A stretch of DNA of 64,000 nt from Acidobacteriota bacterium (GTDB lineage: Bacteria; Acidobacteriota; Terriglobia; Acidiferrales; UBA7541). Positions 46,321 to 56,985 of the stretch are shown here, piece after piece (the first letter of the stretch is position 1; each line of letters starts with the position of its first letter). The notes beneath the pieces are model-generated. The model had not been told where the DNA came from. It did not search any database and saw only the letters and a list, made by a program, of their open reading frames with translations. The stretch spans positions 124,001 to 188,000 of the forward strand of contig PMTV01000029.1 in assembly GCA_003167215.1 (NCBI GenBank), read 5' to 3'. Position numbers and translations under genes: made by a program.

Positions 46321-47373
46321 ATGTTCAATCTGGGGAAGACAAGATGTTTAATCGGCCTGGACATCGGCTCGAGTTCGGTGAAAGCAGTCGAGCTGAGGAA
46401 GTCGAAGTCGGGCTACGAGCTGGTGAGTTACGGGATCGAGACTCTGGCGCAGGACACGGTGGTAGACGGCGCCATCATGGACGCCCCGTCAGTCGCTGAG
46501 AAAATCATTTCGATATTCGACAACCAAAAGATCAAAGCGAAAGATGTGGCCACATCGGTTTCCGGGCACTCGGTAATCGTCAAGCGCGTAAGCATGCCGC
46601 TGATGACTGAAGAAGAGCTGTTCGACCGGGTACAAGCCGAAGCAAGCCAGCACATTCCCTTCGACATCGCCGACGTAAACCTAAGCCACCAACTATTGGA
46701 AGCCACCGAAAACCAGATGGACGTTTTGCTGGTGGCGGTGAAGAAAGACAAAATTCTGAACCACACCAACGTGTTGGCGCAGGCGGGCAAGGTACCAGTG
46801 GTGGTGGATATTGACGCGTTTGCGCTGCAGAACTGCTTCGAAGTGAACTACGAGCCGGATGCGTCGCAGGTAGTGGCGCTGCTGAACATCGGGGCCAGCG
46901 TGATGAATATCAACATCGTACGCGGCTGGACACCATTGTTTACGCGCGACGTTTCGGTGGGCGGCAACCAGTACACCGACGCGCTGCAGAAGGAACTGGA
47001 TTTGAGTTTTGAAGATGCCGAGAAATTGAAGATGGGCGGAACGCTGGCCGGTGTGAGCGAAGAGCAACGCACGGCGATTCTGCGATCCGTTTCCGACATC
47101 TTGATTCTGGAAATCCAGAAGACCTTTGACTTTTTCCGCGCTACCGCGAGCGGAGAAAATATTCGGCGTATTTACGTCGCCGGGGGCACTTCTCGGGTTC
47201 CGGGCTTGCTCGACCTGTTGAAGGAAGAATTTGCCATGCCGGTCGAAGAGCTTGATCCATTCCGCAAAATTGCAATCAATTCAGGGCGTCATGATGAGAG
47301 CCAGATTCGCGAGTTGGCGCCGCGCCTGGCAATCGCTGTGGGGCTGGCGCTGAGGAGCTTTGACACGCCATGA
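46321..47373 (+). CDS. pilM: Type IV pilus inner-membrane assembly protein PilM
   Basis: The 350-residue protein is actin/FtsA-like. Phosphate and adenosine motifs: CLIGLDIGSSSVKAVELRKS at the start, IYVAGGTSRVPGLLDLL near the end. PilM binds the cytosolic tail of PilN and couples the pilus motor to the inner-membrane platform. It is first of pilMNOPQ, overlapping pilN by 4 bp. ATPase and pilin genes are not in this window. Confidence 0.95.
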   Translation: MFNLGKTRCLIGLDIGSSSVKAVELRKSKSGYELVSYGIETLAQDTVVDGAIMDAPSVAEKIISIFDNQKIKAKDVATSVSGHSVIVKRVSMPLMTEEELFDRVQAEASQHIPFDIADVNLSHQLLEATENQMDVLLVAVKKDKILNHTNVLAQAGKVPVVVDIDAFALQNCFEVNYEPDASQVVALLNIGASVMNINIVRGWTPLFTRDVSVGGNQYTDALQKELDLSFEDAEKLKMGGTLAGVSEEQRTAILRSVSDILILEIQKTFDFFRATASGENIRRIYVAGGTSRVPGLLDLLKEEFAMPVEELDPFRKIAINSGRHDESQIRELAPRLAIAVGLALRSFDTP

Positions 47374-48014
47374 TTCGCATCAATTTACTCGGCCAGAGCC
47401 GTCCGAAGGCCACCAAACAGACCGTGCCGCTGGAAGCGACCGTCCAGATCATCTTTTTGCTGGTGGCGCTGGGACTGGCGGCGATCGTACTTTCGGTCAC
47501 CTATTTCCAACAGAAACGAGAACTGGACGCGACGAACGCTCGCATCGCCGCGCTGCGGGCCGAGAAGCAGAGTCTGCAGCAGGTGAAGCAGGACGTGGAC
47601 CGCTTCGAAACCCAGAAGGCCGTGCTGGAGCAGCGAATCAATGTGATTGAAACGCTCCAAAAGAATCGCACGGGCGGGCAAGAATTGCTGGAGACAGTGG
47701 CGAACACGGTGGTGAGGGTGGATGCACTGTGGCTGACCTCCATCGAGCGCAAGGGCGACACTCTGGATATTGCGGGCGAAGCAGGTTCGATCAATGCCGT
47801 AGCCAATTTCATCACCCAGCTAAGGCGCTCGGGGTACTTCGACAAGATTGAGATCAAAGAGGCAAAAGAAGACGACATTCTGAAGTCCGTTCAAACATAC
47901 AACTTCACGATGACGGCCAATATATCTCAGTCTTCCGTCCCTGAAGCGGAGCCGCAAGCCAAGCCCGCAGCCACCACGCCGCCCCCGCAGCCTGCGGCTA
48001 AGGGGAGGAGCTAG
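47370..48014 (+). CDS. pilN: Type IV pilus assembly protein PilN
   Basis: The 214-residue protein begins MIRINLLGQSRP, the conserved PilN tail that contacts PilM. One membrane segment (QIIFLLVALGLAAIVLSVTY), a coiled coil (LDATNARIAALRAEKQSLQQ) and a periplasmic ferredoxin-like domain follow. The C-terminus is Pro/Ala-rich. It overlaps pilM by ATGA, and pilO follows after 2 bp. Confidence 0.94.
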   Translation: MIRINLLGQSRPKATKQTVPLEATVQIIFLLVALGLAAIVLSVTYFQQKRELDATNARIAALRAEKQSLQQVKQDVDRFETQKAVLEQRINVIETLQKNRTGGQELLETVANTVVRVDALWLTSIERKGDTLDIAGEAGSINAVANFITQLRRSGYFDKIEIKEAKEDDILKSVQTYNFTMTANISQSSVPEAEPQAKPAATTPPPQPAAKGRS

Positions 48015-48016
48015 AA

Positions 48017-48661
48017 ATGGCAACCGCCTTCAGAGATTGGCCCTGGCCGCTGCAAGCTTTGTTTTATCTGGCGCTGACCGTGGTAATCATCGCGGCTGGC
48101 TTTTACGTACCGGGTTTGCCGCTGGCGTCCGTGCGCGCGCAATTGCAGGACGCGCAGAAACAGGAGAAGCCGCTGGAGCAGGAAGTAGCGAACCTGCGAG
48201 TTTACAAACAACGCAAAGCCGAGCTGCAATCCCAAATGGACGCGCTGGAAAAACAGCTGGCTACCCTGCAAACAATCGTGCCCGAAGAGAAGCAAATTGA
48301 CCAGTTCATGCTCATGATTCAAAGCGCGGCAACGAGTTCCGGCGTTTCTTTGCGCAGAATGAAGGCCTTGCCTGTCGCCACCAAGCCTTATTACTTCGAA
48401 TTGCCGTTCGAAGTAGAAGCCGACGGTCCTTACTTTTCCGTTCTGGACTTCTTTTCCAGGCTTGGACGGCTTTCCCGGATCATTAATGTGGGCGACCTGA
48501 AGCTGACCGGCCTGGGGGGCAAACCAGCCAACAGTACCTTTCGGATGAACCCGGGAGCATCAGTGACAGGGATATTCACGATCACCACCTTCTTTACGAA
48601 GGCGGCAGACCAGCCGGCAGCGCCAACGCCGACGCCGACTGCCGCACCGGTAAGGCGGTAG
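48017..48661 (+). CDS. pilO: Type IV pilus assembly protein PilO
   Basis: The 214-residue partner of PilN has a short cytosolic start, a membrane segment (LFYLALTVVIIAAGFYV), a coiled coil (LQSQMDALEKQLATLQTIVP) and a periplasmic domain (PVATKPYYFELPFEVEADGP). It forms the PilN-PilO alignment complex. The C-terminus is Pro/Thr/Ala-rich. It lies between pilN and pilP with only 2 and 9 bp gaps. Confidence 0.93.
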   Translation: MATAFRDWPWPLQALFYLALTVVIIAAGFYVPGLPLASVRAQLQDAQKQEKPLEQEVANLRVYKQRKAELQSQMDALEKQLATLQTIVPEEKQIDQFMLMIQSAATSSGVSLRRMKALPVATKPYYFELPFEVEADGPYFSVLDFFSRLGRLSRIINVGDLKLTGLGGKPANSTFRMNPGASVTGIFTITTFFTKAADQPAAPTPTPTAAPVRR

Positions 48662-48670
48662 GCAAAGACA

Positions 48671-49228
48671 ATGACACTAGTGAAGACAACCGCGAACTTG
48701 ATAGCAGTTCTGGCGATGTCGTGTTTCCTGGTCCCTGCGACTTGGGGACAGACGGCAGCTCAGCCGCCGGCACCGGCGCAGGCACCGAAGGCCTCCCACA
48801 AGAAAAAGCCAACAGCGGCAGCGCAAGGCGCCAAACCAAAACAGACTGCCAAGCCTGACGCGAAGGCCCAAGAGAAGGCCGACGCCAAGCCGGACGTGGT
48901 GGCGGGGAAGCGCGATCCTTTTGTACCGCTGGTCAATGACAAGAAACCCAGTGGGCCGCCATTGCCTCCGGGGAAAGCGGGTTTGGTAATTGCCACGGTA
49001 CGCGTGGACGGGACTGTAAAGGCTGCCAGCGGAATGCTGGCGGTCGTGACGAATCCGGATCAACGAACCTATTTTATCCGGGAAGGTGACCGTCTGTATG
49101 ACGGGGACGTAGAAAAGATTGGCTTAGATGGAGTGACCTTTAAGGAAAATTCCAAAGATGCATTCGGGAAGCCGGTCGAGCGATTAGTTACCAAGCGAAT
49201 CTACCCGAGCGCAGGAGAGCAGCAATGA
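48671..49228 (+). CDS. pilP: Type IV pilus lipoprotein-like protein PilP
   Basis: The 185-residue protein has a signal peptide (LIAVLAMSCFLVPATWG), a Lys/Ala/Pro-rich linker (about 25-75) and the PilP beta domain (RDPFVPLVND, VRVDGTVKAASGMLAVVTNP, YFIREGDRLYDGDVEKIG). The Cys in MSCFLVPA could be lipidated, but it does not fit a perfect lipobox. It links PilNO to the PilQ secretin. It overlaps pilQ by 4 bp. Confidence 0.88.
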   Translation: MTLVKTTANLIAVLAMSCFLVPATWGQTAAQPPAPAQAPKASHKKKPTAAAQGAKPKQTAKPDAKAQEKADAKPDVVAGKRDPFVPLVNDKKPSGPPLPPGKAGLVIATVRVDGTVKAASGMLAVVTNPDQRTYFIREGDRLYDGDVEKIGLDGVTFKENSKDAFGKPVERLVTKRIYPSAGEQQ

Positions 49229-51636
49229 GGATTATGCGGAGGGCGTTGGGCTTGACTGCGCTGGTTGCAGCAGCCTTGATACTGACGAGCGGAGCGCTGC
49301 GGGCCAGCGATGGGCCGGTAGTGCATGTGAAGGCGGTGGTAAAGAACGGAACCGTGACGCTGGAAGCTGAGGCGAACGGCCCGTTCGAATACACCACCTA
49401 TCGCCCAAGCGAGAGCCTCTATGTGCTCGATCTGAGCGGGGTATCGGCAGCGGACCCGGCTGGAGCGCGGATGGTGGCCTCCGACTTGGTGAAGAGTTAC
49501 CGCACGCTGACTTATACCGCGGGGAAGAAGCCCGTGGTACGCTTGGAAATCCTGCTGAGCCAGGGCGTGGAGCCGCGCCTTGAGCGCAAGGACCCGCAAC
49601 AGCTAACGCTGCTGGTATCGCGCACAAACGATAGCGCGGGGAAGACTGCGTTAACTGGACCTGCTCCTGCCGTGACACCGATCTCGGTCCGGACCTCGGA
49701 AAACAAGACTCCCGGCACCACCCCTGAAGCTATTCGCGAGGTAAAGCTTGCGCAGAACGGTGATTCGACGGACGTGAATGTGGTCGGCACCGGAAAGCTG
49801 ACTTATCACGCGATTCGACTGCAGAATCCGGACAGACTCGTCCTGGATTTCGCGGGCGCGCAGCTGAGGACTCCTGAAAAACAGATTGCGAGCAACCTGG
49901 ATCCGGTGCGTGAAATTCGGTTGGCGCAATTTTCGCCGCAGGTTTCGCGTATCGTTATCGATTTGAGGCAAGCATCGCCGTACAACATTACCAGCTCTGA
50001 CACCGGCATCACGGTGGAATTCACGAGCAAGAGTTCGAAGGGTGAGTTCGGGGGCGCGAAGTCAACGCCGGAAACCCAGCCCGCAGATGTGACCACAACG
50101 AAGCTGGCTCCGCAAGCGGTTCCGGCTCCGGTCACGATTTTGCCAGCGGCCTTTACGCAGCCCACCGCGGCGCTGGCGTCACCTTCCGGTAGTCAGACGG
50201 AGATGGCGGCCAGGCAGGTTGCCACGGAGGGTGCAGCCACTGCGTCGAATTCGAGCGCAGCGGTTGAAACTCCTGCGTCATCTGCCCCAGCTCCGGCAAT
50301 TTCGATGGTATCCGTGCAGCCGATAACTACTGTAGAGCCCCAGACGCCGGCTCCGTCGGGAAAATATTCGGGTGAACCGATTTCTGTAAACTTGAAGGAC
50401 GTCGATCTGCGCGACTTCTTCCGGCTGATTCACGAAATCAGCGGATTGAATATCGTTGTAGATCCGAGTGTGAAGGGCAACCTCACAATCGTCCTCGATG
50501 ATGTGCCGTGGGATCAGGCCCTGGAAATCGTGCTGAAAAACAACGGCCTGGATAAGCAGCTTGAAGGAAACGTGTTGCGCATCGCGACCAAAGATACTTT
50601 GAAGCGGGAAGCAGACCAGAATCGTGAGTTGGCCAAGGCACAGGCAGAGGCAGCGGACGTGGTCACCACGACGCGCGTCCTCAGCTACGCGAAGGCCCAA
50701 GACCTGGTTCTTACGCTCAAGAAATTCCTGTCGTCGCGGGGCGACATTCTTGCGGACGTACGCTCAAATACGTTGATTATTCGGGACATTCCGAGCGTTT
50801 TGCCGGTGTTGGACAACCTGCTGCGGCAGCTGGACCGGAAATCACAGCAAGTAGAAATCGAAGCGAGGGTGGTCGCGGCCAATCGGTCCTTCACCCGGGA
50901 TATCGGAACGCAGTTCGCGGCAGCAGTATCCGCGGGCGGCGGCCAGAGCGTCCTGGGCGGAGCGAGCACCGTTGGAACCAGCCCGATAGTACGTAACTCA
51001 CCCACACCCCTGCCTCCGATCATAGTCGGGTCGGGTGCTAGCGCTCCAACGAGCGGCTCCATGCCGCTGATCACGAACCTGGGCGCCACAACGCCGACGA
51101 GCGCACTGAGCTATGCTTTCTCGTCCTCGAACTTTGCACTGGATTTCATCATCAGCGCGGCAGAGGAAAGAGGCATCGGCAAGCTGATCTCGAAGCCGAA
51201 GCTGATTACGCAGAACAACCAAAAAGCGACTGTGAAGCAGGGTACGAAAATCCCAGTTCAAACGATCGTAAACAATACGGTCTCGGTGCAATTCGTGGAT
51301 GCCGTACTCGAGCTTGACGTCACACCGCAGATCACCTCCGAAGGCACCATCTTCATGGATGTGACGGTGACGAATGACCAGATTGACCAAGCCATTCCGC
51401 GCGTTCAAGGCATTCCCGCTATTGACACGCAGGAGGCTAACACCAAGGTCCTGATCGCTGACGGTGGTACGGTGGTTATCGGTGGCATCATCGTTTCATC
51501 GCAGAACACCACTGTTGACCAGGTACCTCTGTTCGGGAGTATCCCGGTGGTTGGCAACCTGTTCAAACACACCAGTGTGAGCTCGAGTTCCCTGGAACTT
51601 TTGTTCTTCCTGACGCCGCGTATTTTGCCAAGCTAA
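49225..51636 (+). CDS. pilQ: Type IV pilus secretin PilQ
   Basis: The 803-residue outer-membrane secretin has a signal peptide (LTALVAAALILTSGALRAS), two AMIN domains (about 30-125 and 165-265), and a Pro/Ala/Thr linker. The N0/STN domain has LKDVDLRDFFRLIHEISGLN, and an N1 domain follows. The C-terminal secretin core (TSALSYAFSSSNFALDFIIS, then VPLFGSIPVVGNLFKH and LLFFLTPRIL) completes it. It is the last gene of pilMNOPQ. A strong terminator follows at 51703. Confidence 0.95.
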   Translation: MRIMRRALGLTALVAAALILTSGALRASDGPVVHVKAVVKNGTVTLEAEANGPFEYTTYRPSESLYVLDLSGVSAADPAGARMVASDLVKSYRTLTYTAGKKPVVRLEILLSQGVEPRLERKDPQQLTLLVSRTNDSAGKTALTGPAPAVTPISVRTSENKTPGTTPEAIREVKLAQNGDSTDVNVVGTGKLTYHAIRLQNPDRLVLDFAGAQLRTPEKQIASNLDPVREIRLAQFSPQVSRIVIDLRQASPYNITSSDTGITVEFTSKSSKGEFGGAKSTPETQPADVTTTKLAPQAVPAPVTILPAAFTQPTAALASPSGSQTEMAARQVATEGAATASNSSAAVETPASSAPAPAISMVSVQPITTVEPQTPAPSGKYSGEPISVNLKDVDLRDFFRLIHEISGLNIVVDPSVKGNLTIVLDDVPWDQALEIVLKNNGLDKQLEGNVLRIATKDTLKREADQNRELAKAQAEAADVVTTTRVLSYAKAQDLVLTLKKFLSSRGDILADVRSNTLIIRDIPSVLPVLDNLLRQLDRKSQQVEIEARVVAANRSFTRDIGTQFAAAVSAGGGQSVLGGASTVGTSPIVRNSPTPLPPIIVGSGASAPTSGSMPLITNLGATTPTSALSYAFSSSNFALDFIISAAEERGIGKLISKPKLITQNNQKATVKQGTKIPVQTIVNNTVSVQFVDAVLELDVTPQITSEGTIFMDVTVTNDQIDQAIPRVQGIPAIDTQEANTKVLIADGGTVVIGGIIVSSQNTTVDQVPLFGSIPVVGNLFKHTSVSSSSLELLFFLTPRILPS

Positions 51637-51686
51637 GCAACGGCAGGACACATGAGGGTACTGCGGCCAAGGTGAGGCCCAAACCG

Positions 51687-52775
51687 GTGCAAGTGAATTC
51701 AGGCCGGAGCCGAATCGATCGGCTCCGGCTTTGCTTTTCTAAGCTGCAGGTTGACGCATTCCTCGCCACACACCTTCCCAATGTTCAATTCCTCTGCGGG
51801 TTCAGTGGTAGCGCCGGAGCGCTGCTGGTAGAGACCGCGCGCTGCACGCTAATCACTGATAGTCGATATGCCTTTCAGGCGCGAGAAGAGGTTTCCGACG
51901 CCAACGTACACATCGCTATGCATGGGCTGCTGCACGGGGTTGCCGAAGCGCTGGGGAGGCATCGCAAGCGGTTCCAGGTAGCTTACAGCCCCAGCCATGT
52001 GACGGTGGCACAGCAGGCCACCTTGCAAGCGTTGGGGGGGCCGCAGGTGCGTTGGGTGGGCGATGGGGACGCGGTAGAAAGGCTCCGTGCGGTTAAAGAC
52101 CCAGGTGAGCTAGTCCTGATGCGGGAAGCCGCGAAGCTTATAAGTGAGGTCTTTGCTGGGGTGCTGCCGGAAATCAAGCCGGGGGTCGCCGAACTCACTC
52201 TGGCAGGAGAGATCGAGTACGCCATTAAACAAAAGGGAGGAAGTGGAACTTCTTTTGAGACGATCGTTGCCTCGGGGGCGCGATCTGCGTGGGCGCACGC
52301 CCGGCCTACTTGCAAGCCGCTCAGGAAAAACGAATTGGTCGTCCTGGACCAGGGTGCTATACTCCGCGGTTATTGCAGCGACCTGACTCGGACGGTGTTT
52401 CTGGGACGTGCTCCGGCGAGCGTAAGGCGGCTGTACAATGCCGTGCTGGAAGCTCAGGGAGCGGCTCGAGGCGCGATCCGACCGGGCGTGAAGGCTGGAG
52501 AGGTGGACGCCGCGGCGCGGCGGGCGCTGAAACGCCATGGGCTGGCTCGGTATTTCACGCATAGCACCGGACATGGGCTGGGGATTGAAGTCCACGAAAT
52601 GCCCCGGTTGGCGCGGGGCGAGAAAACGGTACTCGAAGAGGGAATGGTCGTAACGATAGAACCGGGCATTTACATCCAGGGGCTGGGTGGCATACGAATT
52701 GAGGATGATGTAGTGGTTACTTCCAAGGGCGCCATGGACTTGACGAGCGCAACCAGGGAATTCTTAGAACTCTAA
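51687..52775 (+). CDS. Xaa-Pro aminopeptidase/dipeptidase (M24B)
   Basis: About 362 residues. The N-terminal creatinase-like domain has AFLATHLPNVQFLCGFSGSA. The C-terminal pita-bread domain has metal ligands in VVLDQGAI, YCSDLTRTVFLG, THSTGHGLGIEVHE, TIEPGIYI and GIRIEDDVVV. It hydrolyses Xaa-Pro peptides in the cytosol. Possible starts are GTG 51672, 51687 or 51693; 51687 has GAGG 9 nt upstream. All lie before the terminator hairpin, whose codons align with the family's conserved N-terminal Arg/Leu helix. It is followed directly by accB. Confidence 0.9.
   Translation: MQVNSGRSRIDRLRLCFSKLQVDAFLATHLPNVQFLCGFSGSAGALLVETARCTLITDSRYAFQAREEVSDANVHIAMHGLLHGVAEALGRHRKRFQVAYSPSHVTVAQQATLQALGGPQVRWVGDGDAVERLRAVKDPGELVLMREAAKLISEVFAGVLPEIKPGVAELTLAGEIEYAIKQKGGSGTSFETIVASGARSAWAHARPTCKPLRKNELVVLDQGAILRGYCSDLTRTVFLGRAPASVRRLYNAVLEAQGAARGAIRPGVKAGEVDAAARRALKRHGLARYFTHSTGHGLGIEVHEMPRLARGEKTVLEEGMVVTIEPGIYIQGLGGIRIEDDVVVTSKGAMDLTSATREFLEL
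51703..51740 (+). terminator. Strong intrinsic terminator after pilQ, inside the next gene's 5' codons
   Basis: GCCGGAGCCGA (51703-51713) pairs perfectly with TCGGCTCCGGC (51719-51729) around a 5-base loop, followed by TTTGCTTTTCT. It starts 66 bp after the pilQ stop. It also encodes residues of the next protein (RSRIDRLRL), because the peptidase frame runs through it. Confidence 0.75.
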
Positions 52776-53336
52776 ATGGCTAAAAAATCTGCTCCAGATT
52801 CTCAGTCCGGCTCGCGCGCCGGGGGCGTGGACCTTCAGGAAGTTGAGCGGCTCCTTGAGTTCATGGAAAAGCATGGACTCGAGGAGTTCGAATACGAGCG
52901 CTCGGGATTCCGGATCCGTCTGAGGAAACCATTCTCGCAGCCAACCGGCTTCAGCCGCGCGGTTTCGGCGCCGGACATTGTGGTGGCCGGCCCTTCTGTT
53001 CCAGTTTCCTCTGCTCACAGTCCGACCACAGGCGCGCCGGTCGCCCGAGAAGCATCGGGAGAACAAGGCCGTGCAGGTTCCGAAGACGTTCACGTGGTGA
53101 AATCGCCGATTGTGGGGACGTTTTACTCCGCTCCGACCGTGGGCGGCGAGCCATTCGTGACGGTGGGTACTCGCGTGGAGGCCGGGCAGGCGCTGTGCAT
53201 CATCGAAGCGATGAAATTAATGAACGAGATTGAATCGGACGTGGCGGGAGAAGTGGTGCGGATTTTTGTCGAAAATGGCCAGCCGGTGGAATATGGCGAA
53301 TCGCTTTTCGGCATTCACACGCACCGGAAGAAATAA
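52776..53336 (+). CDS. accB: Biotin carboxyl carrier protein of acetyl-CoA carboxylase
   Basis: The 186-residue protein has an N-terminal helical part ([20 protein letters not shown]), an Ala/Pro/Ser-rich linker (about 60-105) and a C-terminal biotinyl domain. The biotinylated Lys147 is in EAMKLMNEI. It carries CO2 from AccC to the carboxyltransferase. The ATG follows the peptidase stop directly. accC follows after 20 bp. accA/accD are not in the window. Confidence 0.95.
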   Translation: MAKKSAPDSQSGSRAGGVDLQEVERLLEFMEKHGLEEFEYERSGFRIRLRKPFSQPTGFSRAVSAPDIVVAGPSVPVSSAHSPTTGAPVAREASGEQGRAGSEDVHVVKSPIVGTFYSAPTVGGEPFVTVGTRVEAGQALCIIEAMKLMNEIESDVAGEVVRIFVENGQPVEYGESLFGIHTHRKK

Positions 53337-53356
53337 AGTTACTCACTCCAGGCGAA

Positions 53357-54706
<1,350 letters not shown>

Positions 54707-54725
54707 TTCTTTGCGGAGGCGAAGG

Positions 54726-55382
54726 TTGATCCCACCGCTTTACGCCATCCTGGACGCCAGCCCCGAATTCACCGTCGAGTCTGCCTTCCGCATTCCTGAA
54801 ATTGCCAATCGATTGGTAGAAGCCGGCGTCGAGCTGCTTCAATATCGGGACAAACACGGGTCAGCGCTGCGAATTCATGAGCATTCACAGGCGCTCACCG
54901 CCCGGTTTGCTTCGCAGGGCGTTCGCGTGATTGTGAACGATCGCGCCGACATTGCCGCCATGGCCGGCGCAGGCGGGGTTCATGTGGGACAGGAAGATCT
55001 TCCCGTGGATGAAGCGCGAAAAATATGCGGCGCTCCTCTGTGGGTAGGGGTTTCGACACACACTCTGGAGCAATTGCGCGCGGCGGAGGCGACTTCGGCG
55101 GACTATATTGCGGTGGGACCCATCTTCCCGACCGGGACAAAGGCAAATCCCGACCCGGTGGTCGGACTTGAATTTTTGCGCGCGGCCCGGCAAATCACGC
55201 GAAAACCACTTGTCGCCATAGGCGGCATCACAGTAGAGTCCGCGGGTGAAGTTTATCGGGCCGGAGCGGATTCGATTGCGGTGATCCGGGACTTGATGGC
55301 TGCACGAGATCCGGCGCACCGAGCGCGCGAGTATCTTGCAATAGCCAGACGAGTTCGGCCCGCGCGGCCTGCAGACCACTGA
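54726..55382 (+). CDS. thiE: Thiamine-phosphate synthase
   Basis: About 218 residues. It couples HMP-PP with HET-P. It shows the TIM-barrel motifs of ThiE: GVELLQYRDKHGSA, VIVNDRADIAAMAGAGGVHVGQEDLP, and DYIAVGPIFPTGTK, with VAIGGITVESAGEVYRAGA. TTG 54726 is chosen because GGAGG lies 6 nt upstream; TTG 54711 is possible. It follows accC by 19 bp and no other thi gene is near. Confidence 0.92.
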   Translation: MIPPLYAILDASPEFTVESAFRIPEIANRLVEAGVELLQYRDKHGSALRIHEHSQALTARFASQGVRVIVNDRADIAAMAGAGGVHVGQEDLPVDEARKICGAPLWVGVSTHTLEQLRAAEATSADYIAVGPIFPTGTKANPDPVVGLEFLRAARQITRKPLVAIGGITVESAGEVYRAGADSIAVIRDLMAARDPAHRAREYLAIARRVRPARPADH

Positions 55383-55394
55383 GAGCATAGCCGA

Positions 55395-56933
55395 ATGGCG
55401 CAACAGGTTCAGATGATCGGAACCGAGATGGCGAGCAAGCAGCCGGAGCTTGTAAAAGGGCTTGGGCTGTTCGATTCCACCATGATCGTTGCCGGCTCGA
55501 TGATCGGGTCGGGAATTTTCATCGTTTCAGCGGACATCGCGCACCAGGTAAAGAGTCCCGGACTTTTGGTTACGGTGTGGCTGGTTACCGGGGTGATGAC
55601 GCTGATAGGCGCTCTGAGTTACGGCGAGCTCGCCGCCGCGATGCCTCACGCCGGTGGGCAATATGTTTATTTGCGAGAGTCGCTCGGGCCGCTCTGGGGA
55701 TTTCTCTACGGTTGGACCATGCTCCTGGTGATTCAGACCGCGACGATCGCAGCCGTGGCCATTGCCTTCGCAAAGTTTACCGCGGTGATCTTGCCGTGGT
55801 TTTCCGCTTCGGACTGGATCTGGAAAATCGGGACGTTCGGTCCCTGGCAAATGTGGTTCGGGTCGCTGGGTCCGTACAACGTCGGGATCAACCGTCAGAA
55901 TCTTCTGGCCATTGCTTCGATCGTTCTTCTCACCTGGATCAATACGCGCGGCTTGCGTGTGGGAAAGATAGTTCAAAACGTATTTACAGTGGCGAAAGTC
56001 GGTTCGCTCGCGGCGCTGGTTCTGCTTGGCTTCTGGTTTTCGACTCAGGTCGCGCGAGCAACTAATTTCACAGATTTCTGGCGAAACGCGGGCTTGTGGG
56101 TAATGCATCCGTATCCGCCTGACCATCCTATCTGGACGATTGGTACGCTGACGCTCGTGGGGGTAGCCATGGTGGGTTCGCTTTTTTCCGCCGACGCCTG
56201 GAATAACATCACCTTCACCGCCGCCGAGGTGAAAAATCCCAGCCGGAACTTGCCGCTTTCGCTCGCGCTTGGTGCCGGCATGGTGATTTTGCTCTACACG
56301 CTGGCGAATGTGGCTTACTTGAGGGTGTTGCCGATTTCGGGCGATCCGAATGGTGCAACGGCGCTGGCGCGCGGAATTGAATTCGCCGCCGATGGCCGTG
56401 TAGGCACGGCCGTCGCGGAAGTAGTTTTCGGACCGGCCGGCGCGATTGTGATGGCGGTAGCGATCCTGATCTCGGGCTTTGGTTGCAACAATGGATTGAT
56501 TCTTTCCGGAGCACGAATTTACTACGCAATGGCAAAGGACCGGCTCTTCTTCCAATCAGCCGGGAAAGTGAATCGCCATCACGCACCAGCCGCCGCGCTC
56601 ATCGTGCAGTGTATTTGGGCATCCTTCCTCTGTCTTTCCGGCACGTACGGGCAGTTATTGGATTTTCTGATTTTTGCGGTATTGATTTTCTACATTCTCA
56701 CACTAGGGGGGCTATTCATTTTGCGCTGGAAGCGTCCGGATATGGAGCGGCCATATCGCGCTTTCGGATATCCCTTTCTGCCCGCGCTATATCTGGTGAT
56801 GGCGGTGTTTATCGAAATTCAATTGCTGCGTTACAAGCCTCAGTACACCTGGCCGGGACTAATCATTGTTTTGCTGGGTGTTCCGGTGTATTGGTTGTGG
56901 AAGTTGGCACCGGTAAAGTCAGCCGAAGTGTAG
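55395..56933 (+). CDS. APC-superfamily amino acid permease
   Basis: The 512-residue protein has about twelve membrane segments. The first helix with the APC signature is STMIVAGSMIGSGIFIVSAD, and GALSYGELAAAMPHAGGQYV follows, as in LAT-type exchangers and the GabP/PotE group. Substrate is not clear. It starts 12 bp after thiE and is followed after 52 bp by a second permease of another APC subfamily. Confidence 0.88.
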   Translation: MAQQVQMIGTEMASKQPELVKGLGLFDSTMIVAGSMIGSGIFIVSADIAHQVKSPGLLVTVWLVTGVMTLIGALSYGELAAAMPHAGGQYVYLRESLGPLWGFLYGWTMLLVIQTATIAAVAIAFAKFTAVILPWFSASDWIWKIGTFGPWQMWFGSLGPYNVGINRQNLLAIASIVLLTWINTRGLRVGKIVQNVFTVAKVGSLAALVLLGFWFSTQVARATNFTDFWRNAGLWVMHPYPPDHPIWTIGTLTLVGVAMVGSLFSADAWNNITFTAAEVKNPSRNLPLSLALGAGMVILLYTLANVAYLRVLPISGDPNGATALARGIEFAADGRVGTAVAEVVFGPAGAIVMAVAILISGFGCNNGLILSGARIYYAMAKDRLFFQSAGKVNRHHAPAAALIVQCIWASFLCLSGTYGQLLDFLIFAVLIFYILTLGGLFILRWKRPDMERPYRAFGYPFLPALYLVMAVFIEIQLLRYKPQYTWPGLIIVLLGVPVYWLWKLAPVKSAEV

Positions 56934-56985
56934 GTTGGGTGGTGGATTGGGGCGGTGACCTGGATTCGATGAGAGGAGATTGCGA

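Noticed and set aside
55527-56555. Long antisense frame (342 codons) within the first permease
   Set aside because: Same reason: no domain, no SD, antisense to conserved membrane protein sequence.
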